From NCBI RefSeq assembly GCF_009739905.1, contig NZ_CP034279.1:1922001-1986000 (forward strand): a DNA stretch of 64,000 nucleotides. Direction: 5' to 3'. Under the pieces are notes generated by a model. That model was not told the DNA's origin and searched no databases. It saw only the letters and a program-made list of their open reading frames with translations. Of the stretch, positions 16,682 to 27,637 are shown in pieces. This stretch comes from Streptomyces ficellus (GTDB taxonomy: Bacteria > Actinomycetota > Actinomycetes > Streptomycetales > Streptomycetaceae). The position numbers and the translations under genes were made by a program. The number at the start of each line of letters is the position of its first letter. Position 1 is the first letter of the stretch.

Positions 16682-16921
16682 TCAGCGGACCTGGTCCACG
16701 TCGACGAGGTCGACACGGATACCGCGGCCGCCGATGGCACCCACGACGGTACGCAGGGCGCGGGCGGTACGGCCGTTGCGGCCGATCACCTTGCCGAGGT
16801 CGTCGGGGTGGACCCGGACCTCCAGCACGCGCCCGCGGCGCAGGTTGCGCGAGGCGACCTGCACGTCGTCGGGGTTGTCGACGATGCCCTTCACGAGGTG
16901 CTCGAGAGCCTCCTCGAGCAT
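16682..16921 (-). CDS. khpA: KH-domain RNA-binding protein KhpA
   Basis: A 79-residue single type-II KH domain. The RNA-binding GxxG loop is seen in LGKVIGRNGRTARALR. KhpA-type proteins form global RNA-binding partners (with KhpB/Jag in firmicutes) affecting cell growth; targets here are unknown. It starts 2 bases after rpsP ends and shares its transcript. Confidence 0.95.
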   Translation of the reverse strand: MLEEALEHLVKGIVDNPDDVQVASRNLRRGRVLEVRVHPDDLGKVIGRNGRTARALRTVVGAIGGRGIRVDLVDVDQVR

Positions 16922-16923
16922 GC

Positions 16924-17367
16924 TCAGGCCTCGGTCGACTCGGTGGACGCGGCTTCGGCCTCGTCCGCCTTCTTGTCGGCCTTCTTCGCCTTCGGGGTGA
17001 TGGCCTCACCCTTCGCGTCGTCGCCCTCGAGCGCCTTGGCGAAGGCGTCGAAGGAGGCGCGCTTGTCTTCCTTGGTCGCCGGAGCCAGCAGCGGCTTCTC
17101 CGGGGCCGGCAGGCCCTTGACCTTCTGCCAGTCGCCGGTGAGCTTCAGGATCGCGAGGACCGGCTCGGTCGGCTGGGCGCCGACGGACAGCCAGTACTGC
17201 GCACGCTCCGAGTCGACCTCGATGCGCGACGGGTTCTGCACCGGGTGGTACAGGCCGATCTCCTCGATGGCCCGGCCGTCACGGCGGGTACGGGAGTCGG
17301 CGACGACGATGCGGTAGTGAGGCGAACGGATCTTGCCCAGACGCTTCAGCTTGATCTTGACTGCCAC
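16924..17367 (-). CDS. rpsP: 30S ribosomal protein S16
   Basis: A 147-residue S16 with the conserved start [46 protein letters not shown] and [10 protein letters not shown]. It carries a long C-terminal Lys/Ala/Glu extension (about residues 85-147) typical of actinobacteria. Start GTG 17367 follows AGGAG; a much longer in-frame open region upstream is non-conserved. It is the probable first gene of rpsP-khpA-rimM-trmD-rplS. Confidence 0.96.
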   Translation of the reverse strand: MAVKIKLKRLGKIRSPHYRIVVADSRTRRDGRAIEEIGLYHPVQNPSRIEVDSERAQYWLSVGAQPTEPVLAILKLTGDWQKVKGLPAPEKPLLAPATKEDKRASFDAFAKALEGDDAKGEAITPKAKKADKKADEAEAASTESTEA

Positions 17368-17522
17368 TGGTGTGGTGTCTCCTGGTCTTGACGTGGTTGG
17401 GCACAACGGGATGCCGCGTGGGGTTGCGGTACTCGAGTGCCCGATGGACGCGTCAGCCGGAGGAGAGAGGGGTCCTGTGCGACTGTCGAGTACAGCTAGC
17501 CATTGTGCCACACCACGTGCGG

Positions 17523-18116
17523 TCAGCTCGCCGCGCCCACCGCTTCCGGGATGCGGAAGGGCTTCCCGCAGCCGCCGCACACGATGGGCGCCTGCGCGAG
17601 GACCGAGGGCACCACGCGTACGTTGCGGCCGCAGTCGCACACGGCCTTGACCCGGACGCCACCTCCGGAGGAGCCGTGCCGGGCGGCCGGTCCGCGGAAG
17701 GAGCGCTTGGTGTCCGAGGCCGTGGCGACGGTGTGCGCCTTGAGGGCCCGCTGGAGCCGCTCGATGGTCGGGCGGTAGCGGCGCTTGGCCTCGGGGCTGA
17801 GCGTGACCAGGGAGAAGCCGCTGCTGGGGTGCGGCTCCTCGGAGTGGTCCAGGCCCATCTCCTCGGCGATCGCCAGGAATCTGCGGTTGTGGTAGCGGCC
17901 GGCGCGGGAGGTGTCGCGGACGCCTCGGGCGGCGGCGATGCCGTGGACTGCCTCGTGGAGCAGTCGTTCGAAGGAGAGCTCGGCGCCACAGGCGGACGAC
18001 GACTCTCCGATCAGGGATTCGGGCGCGGCGAGATCGGGCAGCTCGGGGTGGTGCCGCTGAATGTCGGCCCACGCCTGTGCCAGCTCTGCGGCGAGAACAG
18101 GTGGTGTCGTGCTCAC
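17523..18116 (-). CDS. SprT-like HExxH protein with C-terminal zinc ribbon
   Basis: A 197-residue cytosolic protein. The first part contains [17 protein letters not shown], an HExxH zinc-peptidase motif (HEAVH, about residue 68), and the C-terminus holds a four-cysteine ribbon (CDCGRN ... CGGCGKPF). This layout resembles SprT-like metalloproteases, although they are otherwise divergent and I cannot confirm a third zinc ligand. Start GTG 18116 gives [12 protein letters not shown]. Substrate unknown. It sits upstream of rpsP on the same strand with a 155-bp gap. Confidence 0.75.
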   Translation of the reverse strand: MSTTPPVLAAELAQAWADIQRHHPELPDLAAPESLIGESSSACGAELSFERLLHEAVHGIAAARGVRDTSRAGRYHNRRFLAIAEEMGLDHSEEPHPSSGFSLVTLSPEAKRRYRPTIERLQRALKAHTVATASDTKRSFRGPAARHGSSGGGVRVKAVCDCGRNVRVVPSVLAQAPIVCGGCGKPFRIPEAVGAAS

Positions 18117-18657
18117 GTCGTGACAACGAGCCGAGGTGCCCCCGGGTTCCATTCCGGGGCATCCCAAATAATTTGCACGTACCCGTCAGTTGCCGTTGAT
18201 GCGTCCTGACGAGGGCCAGTGCGCTGATCTGCGGAGAAGCGGCGCAGCTCCCAACAAGGTGGTACGTAGCGGCGCGTACGCCCCGGCGCGTAACGGGTTT
18301 CGCGCGCCGCCCGCCCAAGGCTGCCGAAGCCGACAGTACCCGGACCGTCACGGGGCCGCGCCACCGCCCCGGAGCCGGTCCCGCGGCTCCGGTTCTTCCC
18401 GCAGGCCAGAGCGGCCGGCGGGGTCCGGTCCGCGGTACTTGCATGGCGGGAATCACGAACCGCCCCCACTATGGAGGTGGTTCGTGCCGCACTCGGGGGC
18501 GCACGACCGGGGCACGCAAGCATTGCGCCCCGACCCCTGGACTTGGGGGCGGATGCGGAGTTCCCTGGCTACGGGGAGTGCGAGCGCATGTACACGGGGG
18601 CTGTCAATCAGGGCACAGACGCACAGATGGACCTCTCGGCGGATTGGGGCGCTTTCG
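18117..18657. other. 541-base intergenic region with an inverted repeat
   Basis: The gap between the divergent SprT-like and methyltransferase genes contains an imperfect inverted repeat at 18454-18486 (CACGAACCGCC and GGTGGTTCGTG, one mismatched position), a possible operator. From 18588 a frame different from the methyltransferase reads protein-like residues (LSADWGAFDDTYAR) up to its start. No RNA gene or clear promoter hexamers are apparent in the rest. Confidence 0.5.
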
Positions 18658-19518
18658 ATGACACCTATGCTCGTCCAGCACCACCCCCACCCGGCCTCGG
18701 CGCCTCCGGCCTCGGACGCGCCCGGCCGTGCCCGCGACTGGGCGGAGATCCAGGAACGGATGCTGGTCCCGCTCTACGAAGCGGTGTACGAGCATCTGGA
18801 GGTCGGTACCGGTACGCGGCTGCTCGGTCTCGGATGCGGCTCCGGCCTCGCCCTGCTGATGGCCGCCGCGCGCGGCGCGCAGGTCACGGGCATCGACACG
18901 GATCACGCGCGCGTGGACCTGGCACGGGAGCGGCTGCTCCCCGACGCGAGCGGGCGGGAGTCCAGCCGCTGCGGCGGAACGCGGCTGCTGTACGGCGGGC
19001 CCGCCGACGCGGCGGACCCCACTCGTCCGGCGTACAACCTCGTCACGGCCTTCCAGCCGATCGGATGCACCGAGGGTGACTCCGACGGGCTGGGCCCCGC
19101 GCTCGCGGAGGCCGTCCGGCTGGCGGAGCGGGGCAGCGCGGTGGTGCTGGCGGGCTGGGGTCCGCCGGAGCGGTGCGCCACCTCGGCGGTGCTCCGGGTG
19201 GCGGGCCGGCTGACCGAGCGGCTGCGCACGGGGGCGGCCTGGCGCCCGGCCCTCCGGGACGACCTGGAGGAGGTCGCCGCGCGGGCGGGCCTGCGGCCGG
19301 ACGGCTCGGGACGGGTGGCGTGCCCGTTCGGGTACGCCGACATGGACAGCGCCGTGCGCGGGCTGTTCTCGACCGGCCTGTTCGACCCGGCGGTGGCCGC
19401 GTCGGACCAGGCGACGGTCGAGAAGGAGGTCACCGAGGCCCTCCACCCGCACGTACGCCCCGACGGGACGGTGTGGATGCCCAACGTGTTCCGCTACCTG
19501 GTCGCCCGGATCCCCTGA
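18658..19518 (+). CDS. Class I SAM-dependent methyltransferase
   Basis: A 286-residue Rossmann-fold methyltransferase. Motif I is seen in TRLLGLGCGSGLALLMAA (glycine-rich SAM loop), followed by VTGIDTDHARVDLA with the acidic ribose-binding Asp and a post-I region. The downstream part reads YNLVTAFQPIGCTEG and VVLAGWGPPERC. The substrate is unknown. The start is uncertain: I use ATG 18658 (MTPMLVQHHPH), because no other in-frame codon has a ribosome site, but see the finding on a possible upstream frame. It converges on the ftsH-like gene across a strong terminator. Confidence 0.8.
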   Translation: MTPMLVQHHPHPASAPPASDAPGRARDWAEIQERMLVPLYEAVYEHLEVGTGTRLLGLGCGSGLALLMAAARGAQVTGIDTDHARVDLARERLLPDASGRESSRCGGTRLLYGGPADAADPTRPAYNLVTAFQPIGCTEGDSDGLGPALAEAVRLAERGSAVVLAGWGPPERCATSAVLRVAGRLTERLRTGAAWRPALRDDLEEVAARAGLRPDGSGRVACPFGYADMDSAVRGLFSTGLFDPAVAASDQATVEKEVTEALHPHVRPDGTVWMPNVFRYLVARIP

Positions 19519-19534
19519 CCCGTTGGACACCGGC

Positions 19535-19564
19535 CGGGCCCCGCTCCCGAAGGAGCGGGGCCCG
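19535..19564. terminator. Bidirectional terminator, methyltransferase/ftsH-like
   Basis: A perfect 13-bp stem (CGGGCCCCGCTCC at 19535-19547, GGAGCGGGGCCCG at 19552-19564) with a CGAA tetraloop lies between the convergent stops at 19518 and 19568. There is no U-tract, as is common in Streptomyces. Confidence 0.85.
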
Positions 19565-19567
19565 CCG

Positions 19568-21454
19568 TCATTCCTTGCCCAGGCGGGTGATGCCCGCGGC
19601 CCGGTAGGCCGCCTCCTCCTCCAGGGTCTCGTTCTCCAGGAGCGCCGCCGCGAGGGCGTCCAGCCTGGCGCGGTGCTCCTGGAGCTGCCGGCAGGCGCTC
19701 TCGTAGCACTCGTCGACGACGTGGCGCATCTCCTTGTCCACCGCGTCCAGGGTCGCGGGCGCGGCAGACAGGCCGTACGCCTGCTGGGCGTCGCCGGGGA
19801 TGGCGCTGAGCCGGCCGACCCGCTCGCTCATGCCCCAGCGGCCCACCATGCCCCGCGCGATGTTGGTGACCTGTTCCAGGTCGCTCTCCGAGCCGGTGGT
19901 GATCACACCGAACACGACGTGCTCGGCCGCCATGCCACCGAGCGCCCCGATGATCCTGCCGCGCAGATAGTCCTCCGTGTACGCGTACTTGTCGGCGTCC
20001 GGCGTCGACAGGGTCACCCCGAGGGCCCGTCCGCGCGGGACGATGGTGACCTTGCGGACGGGGTCGGCGCCCGGCTGGAGCATGCCGAGCAGCGCGTGCC
20101 CGCTCTCGTGGTACGCGGTACGGCGCCGCTCCTCCAGGGGCATGACCAGGGCGCGCTCGGCGCCGAGCTGGACCTTCTCCAGCGCGTCGGAGAAGTCCGA
20201 CCGGGTCACGGTGTGCTGGCGGCGCTTGACCGCCAGGAGGGCGGCCTCGTTGGCGAGGTTCGCCAGCTCCGCACCGGTCATGCCCGGCGTCGTCCGGGCG
20301 ACGTGCGCCAGGTCGACCTCGCCGTCCAGCGGGATGTCCCGGGTGTGGATCCGCAGGATGGCCTCCCGGCCGTCCCGGTCGGGCGGGCTGACGTGCACGA
20401 TGCGGTCGAAGCGGCCGGGCCGGGTGAGCGCGGGGTCCAGGACGTCGGCGCGGTTGGTGGCCGCGATCACGATGACGCCCTCGGAACCGGAGAAGCCGTC
20501 CATTTCGGTGAGGATCTGGTTCAGCGTCTGTTCCCGCTCGTCGTGCCCGCCCATGGCCGCGCCGCCGCCCCTGGCACGGCCGATGGTGTCGATCTCGTCG
20601 ATGAAGATGATCGCCGGGGCGACCTTGCGGGCCTCGTTGAACAGCTCCCGTACGCGGGAGGCACCGACGCCCACGATCATCTCGATGAACTCGGAGGCGG
20701 ACGCGGAGAAGAACGGGACGCCCGCCTCGCCCGCCACGGCCCGGGCCAGCAGCGTCTTGCCCGTGCCGGGCGGGCCGGAGAGCAGCACGCCGCGCGGCAT
20801 CTTGGCGCCCATCCTCCGGTAGGCCTGCGGGTTCTTCAGGAAGTCGACGACGTCGTTGAGCTCGCCCGCCACCTCGTCGATGCCCGCGACGTCCGCGAAG
20901 GTGGTCCGCCCGCCCACCTCCAGCTCGACCGGCTTCGGCGGGGCCTTGCGTCCGAGCATGCCGCCCGCGCCGCCCAGTCCCGCGCCCCGCATCCGCCGGG
21001 CGACCACCAGCCACAGCACGACGAGCAGCAGGATCGGCGCCAGCGAGTACAGCAGGTTGGCGAGGAGGCTCGGTCTCTCGACGACCGGCTCGGCCGTCAC
21101 GGTGACCTTCTGCTTCGTCAGCTGGGCCCAGAGGTCGTCGTCGGCGAACGCCGGCCGCTGGGTGGTGAACCGCTGCTTGTCCTTCAGCTCCCCCTCGATG
21201 GCGTCGCCCTTGGAGTAGATCTTGGCGACGTTCCCGTCCGAGACCTGCCTGCTGAACTCGGTGTACGACAGGGAGCGCTCGTCGCCGTCGCCGAAGTAGG
21301 ACAGGGCCAGGTTGGTGAGCCCGAACACGGCCAGCGCCGCGAGGAGCAGCCAGACCCAGCCGGGTGTCTTCCTGCGCTGCGGGGACGGCGGCGGCGCGCC
21401 CTCGGAACGCCAGGGCTGATCGGTGCGGTCGCGCGGGGGTACGGAATTGGCCAC
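19568..21454 (-). CDS. FtsH-like AAA+ zinc metalloprotease (divergent paralogue)
   Basis: A 628-residue membrane protease of the FtsH family. Topology: hydrophilic N-terminus, TM1 ([20 protein letters not shown]), an extracytoplasmic domain, then TM2 ([14 protein letters not shown]). The AAA+ module has Walker A GPPGTGKT, Walker B IIFIDEID, the pore loop [10 protein letters not shown] and RPGRFDR (arginine finger region). The protease site is [10 protein letters not shown] with the third ligand in a later Asp-containing helix. It is shorter than a typical FtsH; I infer it is a second paralogue, because the canonical actinobacterial gene sits elsewhere. Start GTG 21454 gives [11 protein letters not shown]. 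Confidence 0.9.
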   Translation of the reverse strand: MANSVPPRDRTDQPWRSEGAPPPSPQRRKTPGWVWLLLAALAVFGLTNLALSYFGDGDERSLSYTEFSRQVSDGNVAKIYSKGDAIEGELKDKQRFTTQRPAFADDDLWAQLTKQKVTVTAEPVVERPSLLANLLYSLAPILLLVVLWLVVARRMRGAGLGGAGGMLGRKAPPKPVELEVGGRTTFADVAGIDEVAGELNDVVDFLKNPQAYRRMGAKMPRGVLLSGPPGTGKTLLARAVAGEAGVPFFSASASEFIEMIVGVGASRVRELFNEARKVAPAIIFIDEIDTIGRARGGGAAMGGHDEREQTLNQILTEMDGFSGSEGVIVIAATNRADVLDPALTRPGRFDRIVHVSPPDRDGREAILRIHTRDIPLDGEVDLAHVARTTPGMTGAELANLANEAALLAVKRRQHTVTRSDFSDALEKVQLGAERALVMPLEERRRTAYHESGHALLGMLQPGADPVRKVTIVPRGRALGVTLSTPDADKYAYTEDYLRGRIIGALGGMAAEHVVFGVITTGSESDLEQVTNIARGMVGRWGMSERVGRLSAIPGDAQQAYGLSAAPATLDAVDKEMRHVVDECYESACRQLQEHRARLDALAAALLENETLEEEAAYRAAGITRLGKE

Positions 21455-21524
21455 GGTGCCATGATGCGAGAGGTGACCGTAACCGGCATTACGGACACAC
21501 CCGGAGCCTGGTGCGTCTCGTCTT

Positions 21525-21608
21525 GGGCAATCGTCCCGCAGGACGGCTCCCACCCCCACCCGTTGTGGGCAATCGTCCCGCTGGGGCGGGACGGGTGGGC
21601 ACAACGGG
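21525..21608. repeat. Nested hairpin element with duplicated 15-mer
   Basis: GGGCAATCGTCCCGC occurs at 21525-21539 and again at 21567-21581. The second copy is part of a nested stem: outer arms CCCGTTGTG (21559-21567) and CACAACGGG (21600-21608), inner arms CGTCCCGC (21574-21581) and GCGGGACG (21586-21593). It is contiguous with repeat copy B. No gene is seen here. Confidence 0.7.
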
Positions 21609-21639
21609 ACCGGGGCGGCGCCTGGTCCCGGTTCGCTGC

Positions 21640-21840
21640 GGGGCGGTGCCTCGTGCCGGTTCGCCTGCGGGCGGGTGCCTGGTCCCACCCCCGGTGGGTG
21701 GGGGCGTGGCCCCTCCGGGCTCGCCTCCTCGGGGTCGGCGGCCCTGGGTTACGAGTAGAGGAGCCGCGCCTGCGCCGCCAACCCCTGCGGGGGCGACCCT
21801 GCACGGCCCCACCCCGGTACGTCGCCGGGTGCGGGGCGGG
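21640..21840 (-). repeat. Dispersed GC-rich intergenic repeat, copy B
   Basis: Together with the nested hairpin this fills the 397-base gap between the ftsH-like gene and ffh. Its reverse complement matches 4801-5010 block by block, including GAGGAGGCGAGCCCGGAGGG and CCGCCCCGCAGCGAACCGGG, with small indels. Copies A and B therefore form an inverted pair about 17 kb apart. Function unknown. Confidence 0.8.
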
Positions 21841-21851
21841 GGCCCCGGGGG

Positions 21852-23402
21852 TCAGCCCATGAACTTCTTGAACTCGTCCGGGAGCTCGAAGTCCTGGCCC
21901 GGCTGGCCGGCCGGGAGGCCGAACGCGCCGCCCTGCTGGGCCTGTTCGCGGCGGGCCGCGGCGGCCTGCTCCTCGGCCTTCCGCTTCATCGGGTTGCCGC
22001 TCTTGCGCTTGCCCTTGGCCTGCTTCTGCTGCTTCTTCTGCCGGCCGGGCCCGCCGCCCATGCCCGGGATGCCCGGCATGCCCGGCATCCCGCCGCCCTG
22101 GGCCATGCGCGACATCATCTTCCGGGCGTCGAAGAACCGCTCGACCAGGGACTTGACCGCGCTGACGTCGACGCCGGAACCGCGGGCGATGCGCGCCCGG
22201 CGGGAGCCGTTGATGATCGTCGGGTCCTGGCGCTCACCCGGCGTCATGGACTTGATGATCGCGGCGGTGCGGTCGACGTCCCGCTCGTCGATGTTGTTGA
22301 TCTGGTCCTTCATCTGCGCCATGCCGGGGAGCATGCCGAGCAGCTTGGAGATGGAGCCCATCTTCCGGACCTGCTCCATCTGGGCCAGGAAGTCGTCGAG
22401 CGTGAAGTCCTTGCCCTTGCTGCTCGCCAGCTTGGAGGCCATCTTGGCGGCCTCTTCCTGGCTGAAGGTCTGCTCGGCCTTCTCGATCAGCGAGAGGACG
22501 TCGCCCATGCCGAGGATGCGGGACGCCATGCGGTCCGGGTGGAACGCGTCGAAGTCGTCCAGCTTCTCGCCGTTGGAGGCGAACATGATCTGGCGGCCGG
22601 TGACGTGCGCGATCGACAGGGCGGCACCACCGCGGGCGTCGCCGTCGAGCTTGGACAGCACCACGCCGTCGAAGCCGACGCCGTCGCGGAAGGCCTCGGC
22701 GGTGTTGACCGCGTCCTGACCGATCATGGCGTCGACGACGAAGAGGACCTCGTCGGGGCTGACGGCGTCGCGGATGTCCGCGGCCTGCCGCATCAGCTCC
22801 TGGTCGATGCCGAGGCGGCCGGCGGTGTCGACGATGACCACGTCGTACTGCTTGGTCCTGGCGTACTCGACGGAGTCCTTGGCGACCTGGACCGGGTCGC
22901 CGACGCCGTTGCCCGGCTCGGGGGCGTAGATGCCGACGCCCGCGCGCTCGGCGACGACGGAGAGCTGGTTGACGGCGTTGGGGCGCTGGAGGTCACAGGC
23001 GACGAGGAGCGGGGCGTGCCCCTGGCCCTGGAGCCACTTGCCGAGCTTTCCGGCGAGGGTGGTCTTACCGGCGCCCTGGAGACCGGCCAGCATGATCACG
23101 GTCGGCGGGTTCTTGGCGAACCGGAGCCGGCGGGTCTCGCCGCCGAGGATGCCGATGAGCTCCTCGTTGACGATCTTGATGACCTGCTGGGCGGGGTTCA
23201 GCGCCTGCGAGACCTCGGCGCCGAGCGCCCGCTCCTTGACCTGCTTGATGAAGGCCCGGACGACGGGCAGGGCGACGTCCGCCTCCAGCAGCGCGATTCG
23301 GATCTCACGTGCCGTGGCGTCGATGTCCGCCTCGCTGAGGCGGCCCTTGCCTCGGAGGTTCTTGAAAGTCGCTGCAAGGCGGTCGGAGAGGGTATCGAAC
23401 AC
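21852..23402 (-). CDS. ffh: Signal recognition particle protein Ffh (SRP54)
   Basis: Ffh binds signal sequences and 4.5S RNA and docks with FtsY, which is also in this window. The 516-residue protein has an N-domain (DTLSDRLAATFKNLRGKG), G-domain motifs GLQGAGKTTLAGKLG, VDTAGRLG and LSKLDGDARGG, and a methionine-rich M-domain (from about residue 325: DFLAQMEQVRKMG, LGMLPGM). The low-complexity C-terminus (GMPGMPGIPGMGGGP and a basic KKQQKQ segment) is longer than in E. coli. Start ATG 23402. Confidence 0.97.
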   Translation of the reverse strand: MFDTLSDRLAATFKNLRGKGRLSEADIDATAREIRIALLEADVALPVVRAFIKQVKERALGAEVSQALNPAQQVIKIVNEELIGILGGETRRLRFAKNPPTVIMLAGLQGAGKTTLAGKLGKWLQGQGHAPLLVACDLQRPNAVNQLSVVAERAGVGIYAPEPGNGVGDPVQVAKDSVEYARTKQYDVVIVDTAGRLGIDQELMRQAADIRDAVSPDEVLFVVDAMIGQDAVNTAEAFRDGVGFDGVVLSKLDGDARGGAALSIAHVTGRQIMFASNGEKLDDFDAFHPDRMASRILGMGDVLSLIEKAEQTFSQEEAAKMASKLASSKGKDFTLDDFLAQMEQVRKMGSISKLLGMLPGMAQMKDQINNIDERDVDRTAAIIKSMTPGERQDPTIINGSRRARIARGSGVDVSAVKSLVERFFDARKMMSRMAQGGGMPGMPGIPGMGGGPGRQKKQQKQAKGKRKSGNPMKRKAEEQAAAARREQAQQGGAFGLPAGQPGQDFELPDEFKKFMG

Positions 23403-23502
23403 GGCGGTCGCGGATCCTCGGGTGTAGGGGTCGGGCGGACACTCGCCCCCCAGGGTATCCGCCCGCCGAAACTGCGTCCCCCCGCCTGCCGGAAGCGGCG
23501 CC

Positions 23503-25929
23503 TCAGGCCAGCGCGCGTTCCAGTTGCCGGGCGACGTCCACCGCGCGCGCGTCCGGGAGCGGGGAGCCGTCGGCGCCGGTGACGTACACGGTGTCCACGG
23601 CGTTCGCGCCGAGCGTCGAGACGTGGGCGCTGCGGACGCGGACGCCGGCGCCCTCCAGGGCGTGCCCGATGCGGTGGAGGAGGCCGGGTGCGTCCTGGGC
23701 GCGGACCTCGATGACCGTGGCGAGCGCGGACCCGGCGGGGGCGACCGTGACGCGTGGCGGGGGCGCCGTGCCGCCGCGGCGGCGGGGGTAGGCGGCCTCC
23801 CGCTCGGCGAGCCGGGCGCGGATGTCGAGGGACCCGTCGAGCGTCCGGAGGAGGTCGGCGCGGAGCCGGGCCGCCTGCGGTAGGGAGCCGTACTCGGCGG
23901 CGACGCGCCAGTTCAGTACGAGGACGGCGGCGGCCCCGGGGGCTTCGAGCGGGTCGACGGCGCGCAGGTCGGCGGAGCGGACGGTGAGCCGGTGCAGGGC
24001 GAGGACCCCGGCGACGGCGGGCAGGACGCCCGGCCGGTCGGGGAGGGCGATGAGGAGCTCGACGCCGACGGGTTCCGGTTCCGGCTGGTCAAAGGGGTGC
24101 TCGGCGCGGAGGCTCAGGACGGGTTCGCCGGTGCGGAGGGCCTCGACGGCGAGGCGTTCCTCCTCGGCGGTGGGCGCGACGGGCTCGGCGGCGGGCGGGG
24201 CGTCGCCCGCGAGGACGCCCGCGACGCGTTTGACGAGGTCGGCGACGAGCGAGGCGCGCCAGGAGGACCAGGCGGCGGGCCCGGTGGCCAGGGCGTCGGC
24301 CTCGGTGAGGGCGTGCAGGAGCTCCAGGGTCGAGGGCGAGCCGATGACCGCGGCGACGGACTCGACGGTCGCCGGGTCGTCGAGGTCGCGGCGGGTGGCG
24401 GTGTCGACGAGGAGGAGGTGGTGGCGTACGAGGGTGGCGAGGACGCCCGCGTCGGCGGGGCCGAAGCCGATCCGGGCGGCGACGTCGCGGGCGATGGTCT
24501 CGCCGGCCACCGAGTGGTCGCCGGGCCAGCCCTTGCCGATGTCGTGGAGGAGCGCGGCGACCAGCAGGAGGTCGGGGCGGCCGACGCGGCGGGTGAGCGC
24601 GGAGGCGCGGACGGCGGTCTCGACGAGGTGGCGGTCGACGGTCCAGGTGTGGACGGGGTTGCGCTGCGGGCGGCAGCGGACGCGTTCCCAGTCGGGGACG
24701 AGGTGGGTGATCAGCCCTTCGGCCTCCAGCGCCTCCCAGACGGGCACGGTGGACTCGCCGGCGCCGAGCAGGGTGACGAGTTGTTCGCGGGCGTCGGCGG
24801 GCCAGGGCTCGGGCAGGGGCCGGCCGGTGGCGGCGAGGCGGCGTACGGCGTGCAGGGAGAGGGGGATGCCGTTCTGGGCGGCCGCGGCGGCGGCGCGGAG
24901 CGGGAGGACGGGGTCGCGTTCGGGGCGGGCGGTGCGGGCGAGGACGGCCTCGCCGTCCATCTCGACGACGCCCTCGGCGAGCGGGGTGCGCGGGGGCTGG
25001 GCCTTGCCTCCGGCGAGCATGGCGCGCAGCCGGGGGCGTACGGAGCGGGCGCGCAGGACGCGGTTGACCTCGCGCCAGGTGACGTCGCCGGCGTAGGAGA
25101 TGGTGCGGGCGGCCTCGTAGACCTGGCGCAGCAGCGCGTCGGCGTCGAGGACGCCCAGCTCACCGGCGACCTGGTCCTGTTCCTGGAGGGCGAGGCGGTC
25201 GGTGGTCCGCCCGGTGACGAGGTGGAGCGCGTCGCGGGTGTCGAGGAGGGTGCGGCGTGCTTCGGCGAGTCCTTCGCGCGGGGCGTCGGCGAGCCAGGAG
25301 GCGGCGACGGCGCGCAGTGCGGTGGCGTCGCGCAGGCCGCCGCGTGCTTCTTTGAGGTCGGGTTCGAGGAGGTACTGGAGTTCGCCCTGGCGTTCGGCGC
25401 GGTCCCGGCAGAGTTCGCCGAGTTCGGGCAGGCGCCTGGGGGCCTGGTTGCGCCAGTCGGCGAGGACGGTGGTGCGCAGGGCGGCGACGAGTCCGGCGTC
25501 GCCGGCGATGTGGCGGGCGTCGAGGAGGCCGAGCTGGACCTTGAGGTCGTCGGCGGCCGTCTTGCGGGCTTCGGCGGGGGTGCGGACGGAGTGGTCGAGG
25601 GCGATGCCGAGGTCCCAGACGGGGTACCAGACGCGGTCGGCGAGGGCGGCGACGGTGGCGGGGTCGGCGGTGCCGTCGTGGAGGAGGAGCACGTCGAGGT
25701 CGCTGCGGGGGGAGAGTTCGCCGCGTCCGTAGCCGCCGACGGCGACGAGCGCGGTGCCGCGGGGCGGGGCGGCGGCGGTGTGGAGGGCGGCCAGCCAGTC
25801 GTCGGTGAGCCGGGCGAGGGCGGTACGGCGCGGCGGCCCGGGCGGCGCCTCTCCGGTCAGGAGGCGCAGCCGGGCCGCCGCGTAGCCGCTGGGTCCCGAG
25901 TTCTCGCCTGTCACATCGGTGCTCGTCAC
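23503..25929 (-). CDS. glnD: PII nucleotidyltransferase GlnD
   Basis: GlnD modifies and demodifies GlnK; in Streptomyces it acts as an adenylyltransferase rather than uridylyltransferase (known for S. coelicolor). The 808-residue protein has the nucleotidyltransferase motif GGYGRGELSPRSDLDVLLL, the DUF294/GlnD central domain, an HD hydrolase motif (ALLHDIGKGWPGDHSVAG) and two C-terminal ACT domains (about residues 620-700 and 735-805; GVELLIALPDRPGVLPAV, VIEVRAQDAPGLLHRIGH) that sense glutamine. Start GTG 25929 follows AAGGAG. Third gene of amtB-glnK-glnD, 26 bp after glnK. Confidence 0.96.
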   Translation of the reverse strand: MTSTDVTGENSGPSGYAAARLRLLTGEAPPGPPRRTALARLTDDWLAALHTAAAPPRGTALVAVGGYGRGELSPRSDLDVLLLHDGTADPATVAALADRVWYPVWDLGIALDHSVRTPAEARKTAADDLKVQLGLLDARHIAGDAGLVAALRTTVLADWRNQAPRRLPELGELCRDRAERQGELQYLLEPDLKEARGGLRDATALRAVAASWLADAPREGLAEARRTLLDTRDALHLVTGRTTDRLALQEQDQVAGELGVLDADALLRQVYEAARTISYAGDVTWREVNRVLRARSVRPRLRAMLAGGKAQPPRTPLAEGVVEMDGEAVLARTARPERDPVLPLRAAAAAAQNGIPLSLHAVRRLAATGRPLPEPWPADAREQLVTLLGAGESTVPVWEALEAEGLITHLVPDWERVRCRPQRNPVHTWTVDRHLVETAVRASALTRRVGRPDLLLVAALLHDIGKGWPGDHSVAGETIARDVAARIGFGPADAGVLATLVRHHLLLVDTATRRDLDDPATVESVAAVIGSPSTLELLHALTEADALATGPAAWSSWRASLVADLVKRVAGVLAGDAPPAAEPVAPTAEEERLAVEALRTGEPVLSLRAEHPFDQPEPEPVGVELLIALPDRPGVLPAVAGVLALHRLTVRSADLRAVDPLEAPGAAAVLVLNWRVAAEYGSLPQAARLRADLLRTLDGSLDIRARLAEREAAYPRRRGGTAPPPRVTVAPAGSALATVIEVRAQDAPGLLHRIGHALEGAGVRVRSAHVSTLGANAVDTVYVTGADGSPLPDARAVDVARQLERALA

Positions 25930-25955
25930 CCAAGGGCTCCTTTGCCGTGCCGTCT

Positions 25956-27637
<1,682 letters not shown>

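Noticed and set aside
16924..18456. A 510-residue protein ending in S16
   Set aside because: Only the last 147 codons match S16; the upstream part is out of frame with the SprT-like gene and Arg/Pro-rich.
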